A stretch of 64,000 bases of DNA from Fasciolopsis buskii (taxonomy: Eukaryota > Platyhelminthes > Trematoda > Plagiorchiida > Fasciolidae). The stretch is from assembly GCA_008360955.1 (NCBI GenBank), contig LUCM01006560.1:203364-267363 (forward strand). Direction: 5' to 3'. The translations under genes and the position numbers were made by a program. The notes beneath the pieces were generated by a model. The model worked only from the letters and a program-made list of their open reading frames with translations. It had not been told where the DNA came from and ran no database searches. This document shows positions 12,376 to 26,320 of this stretch, one piece after another (the stretch's first letter is position 1; each line of letters starts with the position of its first letter).

Positions 12376-12690
12376 ATGGCCGGGTTTGACTGTGCAAAAT
12401 TCCTTGCCGAAATGGTTAAACAAACTGATCAATCATTGCAACCTAGAGTACAGGAATTTGTTTGCAGTTTGATACTACAGGAATGCGTGCGTTATTTTCT
12501 TGCTTGCAGAAATGTTAATTGGGTTATGCCAAATGACACACATGATCATGACTATTTTGCTTGTGGGGACCTAGCTACCCAATTTTCCTCTATTTCAGCC
12601 CAGTGTGCCAGTGCCGCTGTAGGCGTGGTAGAAAAAGAGCAAGATCCATCTTTCCAACCTTCTTGTTGTTCATGGAAATCTACGTACTGA
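12376..12690 (+). CDS. Small open reading frame, hypothetical protein
   Basis: Complete ATG-to-TGA frame of 104 codons starting MAGFDCAKFLAEMVKQ. The first half looks helical, the second half is Ser/Cys-rich, and nothing resembles a family I know. TACAG ten bases upstream could instead be a splice acceptor, making this a terminal exon. The opposite strand also has an 82-codon frame, so coding status is uncertain. Confidence 0.22.
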   Translation: MAGFDCAKFLAEMVKQTDQSLQPRVQEFVCSLILQECVRYFLACRNVNWVMPNDTHDHDYFACGDLATQFSSISAQCASAAVGVVEKEQDPSFQPSCCSWKSTY

Positions 12691-13251
12691 AGTTGCGTAA
12701 ACATTTGAATCACTAGCTCGTTGCCATTTTCTTTAGTTCCCATTTGGAAACAGTCCGTCCTGGTGGTTACTAAAATCTGATGGAAGCTTAGTGAAGGCAT
12801 TAATTAGGAGGTTGGGCAGTCTGATTCAAGTTAAATCTATGTTAAGTTCCGATGAAAAATGGGATTCGCGGATCTGATGCAAGTTCCAAAGTTACTAAAA
12901 TTCATGTGGATTCGGAAACCTTTGTCACAGAGAGAAGTGTAAAGGATGCTTTGAAGCCTCACCAAGTTTCGAGTAGCACTACCTCACCTTATGCGCACCC
13001 ATAGCGAATTCCGTCCGTCACAATGGCTGTCACTCGTTAGACAATTATAAGTCGGAAATGCGAAACCGATGTTAAGTGTTGGAGTTGACAAACTGAGTGA
13101 CGATGGCCACGTAAGTGCACCAAAACGAGTGCTATGTACAGGAGATTCCACGCTCAAAAACACAGATGGTTGAGACTATGGAAAACTAGTTCACGAGTCA
13201 GCATAGCTACTATTTGGATCAACTAGACTCTTTTCAGTTTAACGGATGCTC

Positions 13252-13270
13252 CTCACACTCACACTCACAC
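13252..13270. repeat. (CACACT)n short tandem repeat
   Basis: Three tandem copies of a hexamer (TCACAC phase). Confidence 0.8.
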
Positions 13271-13707
13271 AATCAACCGACTAACGACATCGTCCGTGCC
13301 TGACTCCTTGCACTGCTACCTACCTCTGTGTGCGCTAACATGTCAGCTCACGGAGTGGTTGAAGCTCAACTGCTGCTTCGATTTGATCCTTAACATAAAT
13401 ATAGAAATGACATAATTCGTGCGTCAAAGAGGAATAAGTTGCATCATTCAGTATATACTATGGGTTCTCTCAACAGAATGAAATTATCCATTCAGTCAAA
13501 AAAAAACTGGCATTTTACCCCTGAAAATTAATTGAGTACACCAAAAAGCAGCGCGATGACAAACACGGGGTGTTGAGACTTGGCAAATGCATTCACACGT
13601 GCAACAAACACAAAAGGAGACTTTCAGTTTCCATTGATCAAACTACTAAAAGTTGTACATGAATAATTATAGTTCCAAGAAAAATCAACAATGCAACTGT
13701 TTTCTAG

Positions 13708-13770
13708 ACTAAGGACGTTGCGTCAGAAAAAAATCCATCCTTTTACTATTGGTTTTGGCTTCGACAATCA
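13708..13770 (+). CDS. Candidate 63-nt internal exon, unknown gene
   Basis: A good acceptor (TGTTTTCTAG, 13698-13707) and a consensus donor (GTAAGTAC from 13771) bound exactly 21 codons with no stop, phase 0 at both ends. The peptide reads TKDVASEKNPSF and then YYWFWLRQS, aromatic-rich. Small symmetric exons are common in fluke genes. Function is unknown and neighbouring exons were not identified. Confidence 0.35.
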
Positions 13771-13847
13771 GTAAGTACAAGCTGTGTGGGTTGAAAGCAA
13801 AAATGCTTGAAATACCGAGTGGTGAGTGAGTGGTAGAATAAACTCTA

Positions 13848-13938
13848 GATTGATTGACGGACTGACCGATTGACTGACTGATCGATCGATTGATTGGTAG
13901 GTTAATGACTGGTTGATAGATTGGTTGACTGAGTGATT
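13848..13938. repeat. Degenerate GATT/GACT tetranucleotide array
   Basis: About 90 bases of imperfect four-base units (TGAT, TGAC, CGAT). Translated, it gives only Ile/Asn/Gln/Ser repeats. Confidence 0.85.
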
Positions 13939-14233
13939 TTTTGGTTGAGGAACCCACGAGATCCTCCCAAGCGATGGTTAGAGACAATAGGTGATAGGGT
14001 TCAGTGCCACATTCGGTGGCTTTCTTGCAATCGAAATCTTTCCTCCCTCATATAATTGTTCAACCTATTTTTTGCAATCGTTCTTTTACCATCACTTGTT
14101 CTCTTTTTCCTTTTTGAGTAGATAGTGCCGTAAGGCATCAACAAAAACCAGAGCATGTTAATGCAAGTTTAATGATCATAACTATTGAATTGGAATAAAC
14201 TGAACTAAAGCGAATTGAATTGAAAGGAATGGA

Positions 14234-14290
14234 ATTGACTGATCGACCGACTAATTGAGTGATTGACTGACTGATTGTTAGTTGACTGAT
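14234..14290. repeat. Second degenerate GATT/GACT tetranucleotide array
   Basis: The same unit family as the array about 300 bases upstream, preceded by AATTGAATTG-type pentamers. The two arrays may be remnants of one longer satellite. Confidence 0.8.
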
Positions 14291-14299
14291 TACATGACG

Positions 14300-16831
14300 A
14301 GAGAGGGGGGTGTTTAAATAGAAATCCCTTTGAAAAAAAGACATCGGAGCTAGAAAACACTATATGGAATTGGAGTGAAAACTAAGTGGGCCATGAAATT
14401 TCGTTCCCTATGTATTGTCCTGCAAAATCGGCCTGATTGATTCATGTGTTATTGACAGTTAGGTAGGAAATGTGAGAAGCGCGAGTTTCACAATATTCAA
14501 ATCACCCGACTCCTCCTGATACATCCAAATTCTAAAATGCAACGCTAAATTTCCTTCAAATACTATTCTCGCGTGCTCGCCAGCGTAAATGATAGGGGTC
14601 GACTTTGTCCCACTTCCGGAAATTCGGTACTTGCACGATTTCGTGTTAGTATTAAAACATCCAATGCTGGCTGCTTAGTTGGGATCACAGGCACTCTGTT
14701 TGCTGCGCGTTTGCCAATGTACCTTCTGATGGAGGATGAACTGGACATACAATCATAAGACTCATTCCCATCCAGAAATGATCAGTCTGGAGGGCAAAAA
14801 TGTCTGGAAGACTAATGGAATACAATAAGTGGGAATGTCCATACGTTCTACTGCCAAAATACGGAAGGTCGACAAAATAAATTTAAGATGAATTAACAGT
14901 TAAAGCATGATGAAGATTACGTACCTTAACCGAGAAATGGACGACCAGAAAAACCTCCAAAATGGAATTTAGGTGACTGTATAAATTACCGATTCAAACT
15001 ACCACGAAATCACACGACCCATCTAGCGAGAGTCATTCCAAGAGCACTGGCGGGATGATATCTCTTCTGCGGCCCCCTATATTTTCCCGGATGTGAACCC
15101 ACTTGAAAGTTCGAGGCAGTATTTGAATAAAAAACCACGCCAGTGGGAAACTTTTCAACGCTTCTGAGTATGTAGAATTACGCAGCAAAACCCCAGGACG
15201 AATAACGGTGATATTTGTCGACTGATTGGTAGGCGGCACTGGACGATCGGTCGGTTTTATTGTGCTGCCAACGGCGGAAACGCGATGTGGAGGATTATAC
15301 ACTAGGTCTTTCTTCCCAAACACATTATAAATTGCATTTTTCTCGTTTGGGTTTTCGTGTCTATTACAATAATGGGTGATTATGTAACTAAAACACTAAC
15401 CAAACCCTGCATGGGTCTTTTGTTGGGTACACGAAATCCTTGCATTGCACAGTTTGGAACTCTGCTAAATTTAGGATTTGAAACGTTACTACTCGCTAGT
15501 AGTTAAAAACGGATGGTGAAAAATTGACCCGCGTTCAAATGGCACTGAGGGCTAGTAAGGCTAACTGGTCGGAACCCGATTTCCTCGATGATTAACCAGA
15601 TTGGTTCAGGCAGTGGCACATGCCCTAGATCATGAAGAATACTGTCACGTGTAGAAGTTTCAATTTCGGCAATTCGACCCATGCTTATGGTTTGTTTGTC
15701 ACTGGCACTGGACTACGTAGAAGTTATGGTGGCCTGCCAACTACGATTCAGAGTAAAGCAATAGTGGTCCTGGCAACAAAACAACGTCAGATAGAGCTGT
15801 TTACGGGATTCACAGGGTCGCGAAGAGCCGCAACTGGACCCCGAAATTTAGACGTGATGTTATTTTTGCAGTTTGGGTGTGTCCGAGGCATTTCAATGGT
15901 GCCCCCTTAGACTGGTGGGGTGGTGGGAGAGACCAAACGAAACAACCACAAGACAAGCGCTAAGGCCAGCTGGGTGACAGACTAAATTGCTATACCATAT
16001 ACAAATCCATAAAATTAAAAATGAATACACCCGCCAACAAATTTGTTACAATCATATAATGCGTGCAAATTTCATAGGGATAGACGGTCTTTTGCAGCGA
16101 CCAACGTGAAACCAATATTTACGAAGTAAATAGAAAATCCAAAGGCTTTGCAATTTGGATTTTCATGGGGGTCCGGGAAGTATTTGGACATGGAAACTCG
16201 ATTAACTAATACGCTGAAACAGAGGGTGAAAAGATCACAGAGACATGCTGGTCATGATTGGAATACAACTCCTCCATGGTTCATGGATTGATTTTGGTAT
16301 TTTTGTGATGATTCGTCAAGGCAGGCTGCATAGACACCTGAGGTCGTGCATTTGTTGAGTCCATCAACACACACTTGAGACCTCTAGCTCCAGTATCACT
16401 GAGTAGCACATTTCTATGCTAATGACAATATGAAAATAGGCGAGAAATCGTTACCAAATAACAACAAATGACCCCAAATTCGTTTGGAAAAAAGACACGA
16501 AAATCACAGCGCCACGCCCAACAAGCTAAAACACTGTTTAGTGGGCCTCTCAGCCGAACGGAGGAAAACACTGTCAGAAACACTACTGAAATACCGGAAG
16601 ACGAGTTAGGTGGGGATCCTCAGAATCGACATCAGAATCGCCGTTGATTACTGGGCTCCAAAAATCACGTCTCTTGTGTGAGCTAGGAAGGAGGGCAGAC
16701 ACTGGGTGAAGAGATATAGTTCACCTTGGATTGGAGTTTTACATTGAAATTGGTGTGATACCCGAAAGGGGAAGAAAGCCTTTATTTGATATTTTCCACT
16801 ACCGATTTCATTGGGCTAGTAATCGTGGAAT
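14300..16831. other. No supported gene
   Basis: No recognised domain, repeat family or bounded exon. Frames up to about 96 codons occur on both strands but overlap each other and lack splice context. Confidence 0.45.
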
Positions 16832-17100
16832 TTAACCAAAGTACAACAGCCTGTGGAGACAATCAATTATGTTCTTTTGGCGTTCAGAAGTGAGATTTTT
16901 CCACTTGTAAACAACATACTTCATATGCGATCGAAAGACATGGTTACTCATGGAATAAACCTCTTGGATTGATGCCATCTTACTTTTTATCTCAACCCAC
17001 TTAACAAATTCTCGAGATCGTTGACCGGGTAAATATATCGAAGTTTTTAGCCCCAATGCATGGTATAATAGTTCATCGTTCTTGTTTTTCAGCACACCTC
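16832..17100 (-). CDS. Candidate terminal exon, unknown gene
   Basis: The minus frame of 87 codons ends at TAA and has protein-like composition, for example LKNKNDELLYHALGLK, FVKWVEIKSKMASIQEV and TSERQKNIIDCLHRLLYF. A possible acceptor (ATATATTCATTTGAG) lies at about 17116-17102. No AATAAA was seen close downstream. I recognise no family. The plus strand over the same acceptor region has strong splice-like words by chance, noted among the rejected items. Confidence 0.33.
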
Positions 17101-17114
17101 AAATGAATATATCG

Positions 17115-20100
17115 GTGAGTAACATCATTCCACTAACTCGGACGCCAAAGGATTTCACCTTTTCGGATTTAGCCGTGGCTGCGTGGATGCGGCATAGATA
17201 CCCCGGGTGCTTTTGCTTTCTCAGTGCATAAACACGCCCAAGTTTTCCCACAATTTTAGCGCGCAATGTCTACAATCCATATGCAATGCTATGCATGCGA
17301 TTAGGTCAAGTAGCATCGATCATCTAAACGAGTGCAGTTCACGGAAGTCAGCTGACATCATGTTCAATTGGATCAGGTGAGACTGATCTGGATGATGGAC
17401 GGATGTGCCGCAAGGACGGTTGGAAAATTGGGACGAGGAGTCGTGCAGCTGTGCGTGATGAGCGCAAACAGCGAATGAAAGTTACTATTTTGGTCTTTTA
17501 TAAATTAGGCGATTTTGAACACCGAAACTTTATGACATCTTCACTGGAGTTCACAAGACTAAACCAAAGGTGGTTTTGGAAAGAGATTTTGTGAAACTTT
17601 TCGATCCATAGGTCATTATTTAACAATGGCGAATCATTTTTCATGAACCAAGTTCTACAACATGCCCAATGTCTGTCAGATGCTTCAGGAAAACACATAG
17701 ATGTGGTACTGTATCATAGTGAAAAATGCTGTATTGACTAAACAAACCGTGCTCTGTTACCAAGCAAAAGATATGTAGACAAATTTCTGTACCCGGACGT
17801 GTTGTCTTCAAGGTCGTGTGAAACTCAGTATTGGCAACCATCTGGAAAAAGCACATTGGACGAACTTATTTGTTGTGATCATTGAAGGCATATTCCAAAC
17901 GCCGCAAAGACCAGTTAGGATTCCAGACTTTGCAATCAAATGTTGATGCTCGGTGCCTTAGATCCTCAATGCTTAACCATAATCCCATTAATTGTGCACT
18001 AAACTCTACGCGCGGTACCAATTTTCAAACTCCGATCGGAATCGATGTGAACAGGAATAAGAGAGCAGTAGATTGTCTCCTAACTCCCTTCTTTTTTAAC
18101 TGAGATTCCGGACCACAATTTGTCACTAGACCATAGCTGACCAGGGCGTACACAAACACCAGACGAATGCAGACACACCCGAACGTGCTGACTAACCGAT
18201 CACGTGTCCATATCTACATACTGCTCGCTGGCTGAGAATCACCAATCCATCTGCGAATGGATTGGATTGAGACGATCGTTAAGCTACACGTATCCCACAG
18301 GGACCTAATACGACTGAGGCTACTGCGTACTTAGTCAGCTAAGGTTGGGACTTTATACTGTTCAATACCACGTGCAAATTAGTAACAAGACTGCCACATT
18401 GCTTTATGTGACTCGCACATTACTCGAGAACCATGCAAAATCAGGGAATCGCAGGTGAGAGAAGCAAGTATATTAGATGATAACATCATTACGACGCCAT
18501 CGCTATCACGTAACATGAACTAAATTTAGTAGCTATCCCAAACTCACTGTCCCGTAGAATGGCTCAATGTTTCGTCAATGAGATGCATGCAGTCGCGAAT
18601 GTGTTGAAATGCATGAAGAATTGCCCTGTATTTCATCGTACTACATCTCATTGCATTGTACGCCAAATTTCTGCCAGTTAAACAATTTACACTTCAATAG
18701 CCGAACTAATCATTAAATTGCCGCGGGATTTTCATTATATTCTCTATACTCGACGATAGCGCATGAGAAAGTCTCCTTGCCGGATCACCATCGACCATAA
18801 ATTGTATTTCCAATTTAAACTCATAGAAATAGAAGCAATGTCTTAATGGATAAAATCAACTAGATAAGGTCATAGTTTTACCGAGATATTTTGCACGTAG
18901 CCTGATTCAACTAAACCATGATCAAGTCAGAATTAAATGTTTTTGAATCATCACTGGGGAGCAATCAAGACTGAGCATTCACAATCAAAATTAAGAAACC
19001 AAACTCATAGTTCACGGCCAAGATCCGAACACCTGGTGAACGTGTTTGTAATCCTGTCGGTATGAAGCACGGGACACTGAACTGGTACTAATTTGTGAAA
19101 CCCTCTTCGCAAATCGCTCAATGTGTGATTTAAAATATGGTCTGAAAAACATTTCCACCTCTTCACCACCGAGACAGTGTACATGGACCGTGAGAATACA
19201 TGGCAAAAGTCTTGACACATCACCGATTTCACTGACTGTTGACACTCAAGAACTGGTACATTTGAGTCAACGAGCATTTTCAACTGAGAATTTGAATTTC
19301 AACTTAACACCTTGCAACAAAACCGGAATGTGGCAAAGGATATGAAGTGTGACCCTAAAACGAGTTTCTCTTATTCCCAAAAACGTTTGGCACAGTCAGG
19401 TTAACTTAAATCCTCATGTTGCTAACCTCCTGTATGACGGCCTCGACACAATTCAGCGCAACACATTGACCGGTAATAGTCCCATCCTCGTCTCAGTACG
19501 ATTTGAAGCTCAGTTGCTAAAGTACACAGAGGAACAGAACACATAAAACGGTACCCATTCAGAGTCGCAATGCGACAAGACCATAGCTTAGTTCAACGGA
19601 TCAGTTGTCAATCGTTGAGTACGTGTGTGATCCAAATGGTTGGTTTATGATATCGGTATTTTGCATGCAACTGGAGTTTTCACCCATTGAAAAGACGAGA
19701 TAATGTTGCAATATTCACTTGTACTCATTGGAGTCTGATGCGGCACCGAATATTGGCAGTTCACTCAACTCACGAGCAAGAAAAGCACCCCAAATTAGTA
19801 TTGAGTTTCTGACGTTTAATCATCGGTTGACACACTCCGAGTCACTCCTTAATTCATATAAATAGTCCCTTTGGCTATCTTGATTATCTGAGTTTCATCT
19901 CCTTATCATCAAAGCGAGTGCGATTTCACTGTTCTGTTGAAGTTGCACCAATTAGAATGTTCAACAAACAGGTTTCTTAAGTACACAAGAGTAAGACTCA
20001 TCTTCCTTTTCATATTCTTATACGCGACCCGGGGTTCAAATTTGAGGTCTCAGTGTAACGTTCAGGTTGAAGTATTGACCTACTTAAGTTTTCATTTTCT

Positions 20101-21999
20101 TCACTTCTTGCGATCTCATGTAAACTGCAAATTTGTAATAAAATTCCGCTACTCCTTTTTGAATAAAGTTGACATTCTTCACTAAGTTACCTAGACAGAC
20201 TGACAAGGGACCCCGAATTCTTTCAAGGTCACAACAACTTTAGTCCGGATTAAGCACAGCGTTACGAGGCGGGACCTTTGAAGCTAGCCGTGGATTGTAG
20301 TACGAGACCTTGTGCTGCCATTTAGTAGGTGTTCCGCATTGACTTTTACACTTGCCGAGCTTCGGCTAACCAGGTTCTCTCCTAGATGGCAGATTTGAAC
20401 AGGTGCACCCTCCAGGGGAGCACTGTCCTGCTTCACTACAAATGTTCCGATCTTTCTTATCCGTCATCTTTGTTTCACAGAGGTACTCTTAAGGACAAAA
20501 GTTTTTCTACTTGGGTGCGCTTTTGAATTCTCTACGGCTGATCGTGCATTCCGCTGAATTCCATGACTTTTGACATTTGGATAAAGATCAAAAAGTCATG
20601 GATATGCAAGATGGCAGTGAGATAGTTGCCCTCAGATGTCATTCACTGGACAGAATGCCTAGACCATCTATTTTATATCCCAAGTTAGGGTCCTGTTTGG
20701 GAAAGATTAACCAGGTAGCTCAGTTGGGTTCCAGAACGAAATTTATCACGTTGGGATCATTCTCCCTCACATAAATGGTTGTGTACTGGTACTGATGATA
20801 CCGCGATTCATCGTCATGGATACCATGTTTTCAGGAGCAACTGTCCTTCAAAATTTGAGAAGTAGTGGAAATCATGTAGTGACATTTGTCTGTCACAAAT
20901 AACGCAAACCTTTCGATACCAAATTCCATGAAACAATTTTAAAATTAACCATATTTCTATTCGTTGCAAACCGCACAATTCGACGCATCATTTTTATCAA
21001 TATTTCCATTGCTCCTAGGACCCTAGTGCACGAATTCAAAAAAGAAATTGCTTTATCATCGGTGACTCTAACTGACCTAATAATTCTTTCTTATGAACTT
21101 GCAATTTCTTCACTTTTGCAGTTTCCTACACACAACGATTCATTTTTCTTGGCTTAGTTTTACTTAACTTTCCCAATATCTTTTCTACCTATAAAAGAGC
21201 TCCCATTGGAATGACGGATCATTTTACGTTACTTTCTCATCTCAAATTTTATTGTAAAAGTAATCCCCTACCCTGATCTACATTCCCCATCCGCACTACG
21301 ACTACGCACATGTTGACTGCTCTACCATTCCTCCTCATGATAAATTCCAATACTGCGAACATCGAACTGATTGTCTTATTTTCTACTGCGATGTTTATTC
21401 CCCCCAATGAAACATGTTATGCCAGACTTGAGAGATTTTCGTCTTACTACTTAAAACGAATGAGTCGAGGTAAATAGAGCACAAGGATGGTTTGTGGTCC
21501 ACTGTTAATCATCTAGCTACCGCTGCGAAAGTTGAAACCGGGTGGCAGAATGCACTGAATGCGGATATTCGTCTTGATGACAAAAACGCTGTGAGATTTG
21601 GACAACCCTGAAACAACTGTGAAGCCCTATATCGAAATCCAACCTTAACATCGAAGAACTCAGACGTATGTTACTCAGAAATTCTGGTCTGCCCTGACTT
21701 ACCGTCCATTTGAACCTCCTAATGAGCTCACCCCAGTTTCGCAAGACACAATCCTGGGAACTTTTCGCAAATTTAAAGGCAATAAGTTTCATTGATCTAA
21801 TTTACTTTCTCCCTTGCTACTCACAACTTGGAAATTTCACCCTGCAAACCCATTAACCATTAATATTTGACTCACGATCGAAATCGTTCTTCACTGTCGG
21901 GAATCTGTTAGAATAAAGCAGATTCTCCAGAAAGGATCTGACAAACATGAACTTGCTGTTTGCTCCTTCAATCATGTAAAAGTAGTCGAGGTCTTGTTC
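17115..21999. other. No supported gene
   Basis: Frames of 60-92 codons occur on both strands without bounding splice sites or known motifs. A region near 20,280-20,410 has tRNA-like words (GATTTGAAC) but no fold that I can support. Confidence 0.45.
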
Positions 22000-23262
22000 C
22001 CTAGCTGGCATTCAGATTCGTGATTCCATGCAGTTTGTGCGCAAAACTTCGGAGTCTAAACTATATGCCGTGGGCTACACCAATCACTCAACTCCCCCGT
22101 AACTTGGTTGGGGATCCCGCCACGCTAAAGCCTTTGACTTCCTCAGTCGCTGTACTGTTCTTCAAACGGCCCTGACTCGAGTATTTCGAGCGTCTTACTT
22201 GACCATCTTTGCAACCGTGCTCAACTTATCATTTCCGGTAGGAATGAGTCCTCATTCATTTCAGTTACTTCAATAGTTTTCCAAGGAGCCATTCTATCTC
22301 CAATATTTTCCTATCTTTACGTTAACGAGTTTCCTATTTCACCGAATTTCTCAGCTGTCTTTCTGGCTGTCTTTGCAATCCCAAAACCAAGTGTATGCTG
22401 TTTGCAAGATAATCCGAATGAATTCATCCACTTGTCCTCCTCTCATTCACTCCCCATCACTTCACGTCCTTGATTGCGTTCCTCTTAATTTTCACAGTCT
22501 TTCTCGGTACTCATCTGTCTTCAGTGACCTCCCATCGCTAGCAATCAACAACGAATAATTCCGGAGAGATTCTCCGACCCGTTAAGTTTTAACAGATTTG
22601 GCCCACCCCCTTTGTGGGACCGAGAGCGTTGAGTCTGTGTTTCTAAGGATGAGCAGACTCTCTTCGTTGTTCTTTAGACTGAGGAAATTCAGAGCACCCT
22701 ATGCATTTGCCCTTCCAATTTGTTACTTCACGTATTCTCATCCCCTGGCTCTGCTGTTCTCCAGCGCTCTCTCCGGAGTTGAACCTTATATTCGTATCGT
22801 CAAACCTCTAAGAATGTTTGGACGTTAAAGCGGAACCAATAAAGACAAGCGGATTTCATTGTTTAAACGCATTTCGATGCTTGTGGAAGATTTTCAAACA
22901 GTGCACTAATAATCAACATCAACCATTGTCTTCACATAACAAAGTTTTCACTTATTCGTCAACTCGTTCCACATTTAGGCCCCTCCCTTCTCGTAGCCCA
23001 ACCTATAGGAACTGTTTTATTCCGTATTTTGTTCGTTTACGCGTAAATCGCAAATTACTTATAAGTGATCTTACCAGTCACTTTTAACTGTAACACTTAC
23101 GTGTCCTTATTCTCTTTCATTTTCGTTTTGTCAAGCCTTTTAGTTTATCCTAATATGCATACATTGATATTTTTCTATTGTCCCCATGTAATTATCACAA
23201 TTTTTGTGTATTCGAACTGAAAACCAGCCTCATCGGGGTGAATAAAAGCACTGTTCGACTTC
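22000..23262 (+). pseudogene. CR1/jockey-like non-LTR retrotransposon, 3' fragment
   Basis: The plus strand carries a decayed reverse transcriptase. At 22272-22340 is a palm-like segment VFQGAILSPIFSYLYVNEFP, matching the usual PQGS.LSP block. At about 22660-22760 is FFRLRKFRAPYAFALP, and at about 23000-23085 the C-terminal FIPYFVRLRVNRKLL. Stops and frameshifts separate the blocks. The 3' end is put near 23262 because a GGGGTGAATAAAAGC tail, typical of CR1-like 3' ends, follows. The 5' limit is uncertain. Confidence 0.7.
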
Positions 23263-26200
23263 AATTGACGTCATCCTCGAAACAAACAGATAATTATCCG
23301 AGTTCATTTGGTAGCCTTGTTTACTGCGATAAATTTTAAAAATGAACTAAAAATGATGTGGTTGAGTGAATTTCGAAAAAAGAAGCTTCCAATCCTTCAT
23401 AAATTTACACAATTTACGGACACTTACAGTTACGGGATCTAGGGCTCCGTTTTGCATCAGATACCAAGAGAATCGGCACTAAATGTCATTAAAAAGTGTT
23501 GCTCGCGAAAAATTTGAAACTTGAAACTTCGACCGTCTAACGTATTGGCTTCGACACATTATGGTGAGATCACGTGTCATAGCACGCTCTGGTCATGTCG
23601 TCCACGCGACGGTACTACATGGATGCCATTGTACAACAAAAGCGAATTTGAAAATAACGCCGTTCACATGACGTTTACACTGTACACAAGCCCAATAAAA
23701 GTGTGGTGTGAACGAAGTATTCGCAGGTCGTACGATTGCTAACCCACAATTCCGTGGGAAAGACTGGCTGAACTCGAGCGATCGAAGTTTACATGTTTTC
23801 GTCGAAAATGAAAGCTTCCATCCAGGCTAAACATTGATTTTGAAATTATGTGAAGAATCCTCGCATGTGTATCATGGATCGAATACACGAAAATGCAGAT
23901 TAAATGTCGCTCAGTTCAGGGCATGGAAAATCACTTTCCACGAAGAGAACCCCATGCAACACAAACAGATCCATAGGATTGTGCTCAGTTTATCGACGAG
24001 AAAAAATCTACTTGTGAAGGATTACTGCTGATGTGAACCTAGGGAAGTCGAATATCACCGTGAAAAAAGATAGTAACAGAAAACGGGTGCCATTTCCGAG
24101 TATTCTCTCCGTACATGGCCTGGGTCAATCTCTAACACTACATTCAAGACTCCAAATTATTCATCCAGACACTGGAACGGTATGTTCTCTCATCATTGAA
24201 TAGAATGTTATTCTAGAAAGTTAACGAAGTGAAGCCCAACTCTAATGCAACTAAAAGTTGGATAGTGTTTCTCGAACTGAAGATCATGCAGACCTGGTTG
24301 ATTTGAAACCAAGCTAGCATTTTTGCTAGTTCCTAGTCACTGGTTCAGTCAGAGATGCAGAGTATGCGCGTCCGTATTTGAACTCTAGACCACACTGAAA
24401 TGAGAACGATATAATATTAGTCATGATATCATTCAGACTCTCATGATGACTGTATCCAGAACATGTGTCCGGTTGGTACGCGGTTTCAAGGAGAGGTCGA
24501 AACCTTCACTCGCGGGATTTACAAGCTGGAGTGAACCAATCGGATTGGTCGAAATTTAGCTGAGTCTTGTCCATGAACTTACAGTTGATCAAGCCATCAG
24601 GTGAGAAGTGAGGTCACATAATGTGGTAACAGCTACCGTAGAATCAAATGGTGGATTGCCGTTGACAAGTACAAACACGTTAAGACAAGCAGGCACTCAA
24701 TGTTTACAAAAGGAAGGGCCTGTTCAGTTCGACTTAACTTGATTAGAACACCTAATGGAAGTTGTTGTTTTGGATTCTGTCCCTCGGTAAACTATAATAG
24801 AACTCGGTCAGATAGGCGGAAAATATTGGGAATGTGTTGGGAAAATAAGTGAAGCAAGCACAGAAACGGTGATCGCACACCCCGTCAAACTACACCCGAT
24901 ATTCCCCGTGGTGAACTTCAAGAGGACAGAATTCAACGGTCCACGTTGTTTCATGTAATATGATTTATGCATAAATGTGATGTAAAAGACATGTCCCGTA
25001 ACCCCTAGGGCCCACTATACAAAGGGAGGGGAAGGACCGAGAATCATGACCCTGAAACTTGGACTGGCATAGAAACACATAAGATCTCATTAATTCAGAT
25101 GTGCTACCGAGGAGGTCGACAGCAAGTGGCCGGCAGATGCTGGACTCGAACCTCTAACCTTTTCAATGACAGACACCTAATCCGCTGGTTGTTGTCTTAC
25201 TGTCTCGTCTTTGACAAATAGACGCTCATGTAGGGTAATTTGGTGGCAAGCGGAAGCTTCTAGCAACCAGGATATTTCGTCCCACCAATAAACAACCTTT
25301 TCAACACTCCCAAGAAGGTGAACCTATCGAGAGTGAACAACGTGTTTCACTTGTTCAACATGAAATAAATGAGCTGAAAAAATACTATTATTAAATCTGT
25401 ACTAAGAGGACTGGTGCGAGGCATCTACACGGCAGTTAGTGAACAATTACGATGAAGATGAGTTACTATCACCTGACGATCGATGACATTTCGAGAAAAT
25501 CATATTAGCGATCTTAAACAACAAATTACAAAGGAATAACAAAGTTGGGCGTTTTATGGCACACATTTTTCTTTGGCGAAAAACCCGAAGACTAGTTTCC
25601 ATTTCCAGATATATACTGCATTCAAAATGTACTTCAAACTGACGACATTCGAGGCATAGCCCAAATCATTCGAATGTACACAACAAACGATCTGAGTGAG
25701 CTGTGCAATGAATCAACCACTAGATGAAACACGTGATTTTTTTTCATTACATTCATTATGCATGGATGCGGTGGGAGTTGATAAGTCACTAGGTTTTACT
25801 ACAAGATGGGGGGTCCTCAACCGTAAGCCGGAAACTTGGAGTGGTCCGGCTGGATCATGTGTGGTAACGAGCCGGACAACAGCGAGTCTATGCCTACCAC
25901 CAGACAAGTGATGTGTATTTCTTGATATAACTCGGTGCTGTCGATAGAGGCGATACTGAGTCCACGTTTCGATTACTCCGGGAGGTTTTTGAAATCGAGT
26001 TTTTTTCAATTAAACGATTAAAGGATAGTTTCCAGTCATATTTTTAAGTTAGTCGATTGAAAAAACCTGTTTTGAGAGTGATTGCCGACCATAACTGATG
26101 GGCCAGCTTGTTAACACCTTAGTCGCTAACTTGCCTACTGACACACTCACCTAACCTCCGGGGCCAGTATGATCATAGATACCCTAGCCAAGGGCGGAGG

Positions 26201-26320
26201 ATTTACCTTGCACTCCAGAAGAGTAAAGTTTTGCGATGATATCTGAGTGGATTAGTCTGACGGTGTAGCTTTTACGAGTTGTTTCATCCTTATAAGGAAT
26301 GTCAAGCATTCCATATCCAT
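23263..26320. other. No supported host gene; tRNA-like remnant and one repeat-like frame
   Basis: The stretch contains the tRNA-like remnant at about 25090-25195 and a minus-strand 98-codon frame (26009-25713) rich in Arg/His/Thr, with a protein style I associate with fluke repeats. That frame has no second copy in this window, so it is left unassigned. Confidence 0.4.
25090..25195 (-). repeat. Degenerate tRNA-related (SINE-like) remnant
   Basis: The minus strand contains a B-box-like GGTTCGAGTCC preceded by an A-box-like CAGCGGATTAGG at about the right distance. The downstream words ATCTGCCGG and CACTT recur in the same order at 55.5 kb, suggesting a second SINE family distinct from the 26.4 and 44.1 kb copies. 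Confidence 0.4.

Noticed and set aside
17093..17114. 22-nt plus-strand micro-exon between CTTGTTTTTCAG and GTGAGT
   Set aside because: It overlaps the acceptor region and start of a better supported minus-strand exon (17100-16832), and a 22-nt exon cannot be supported without transcripts.
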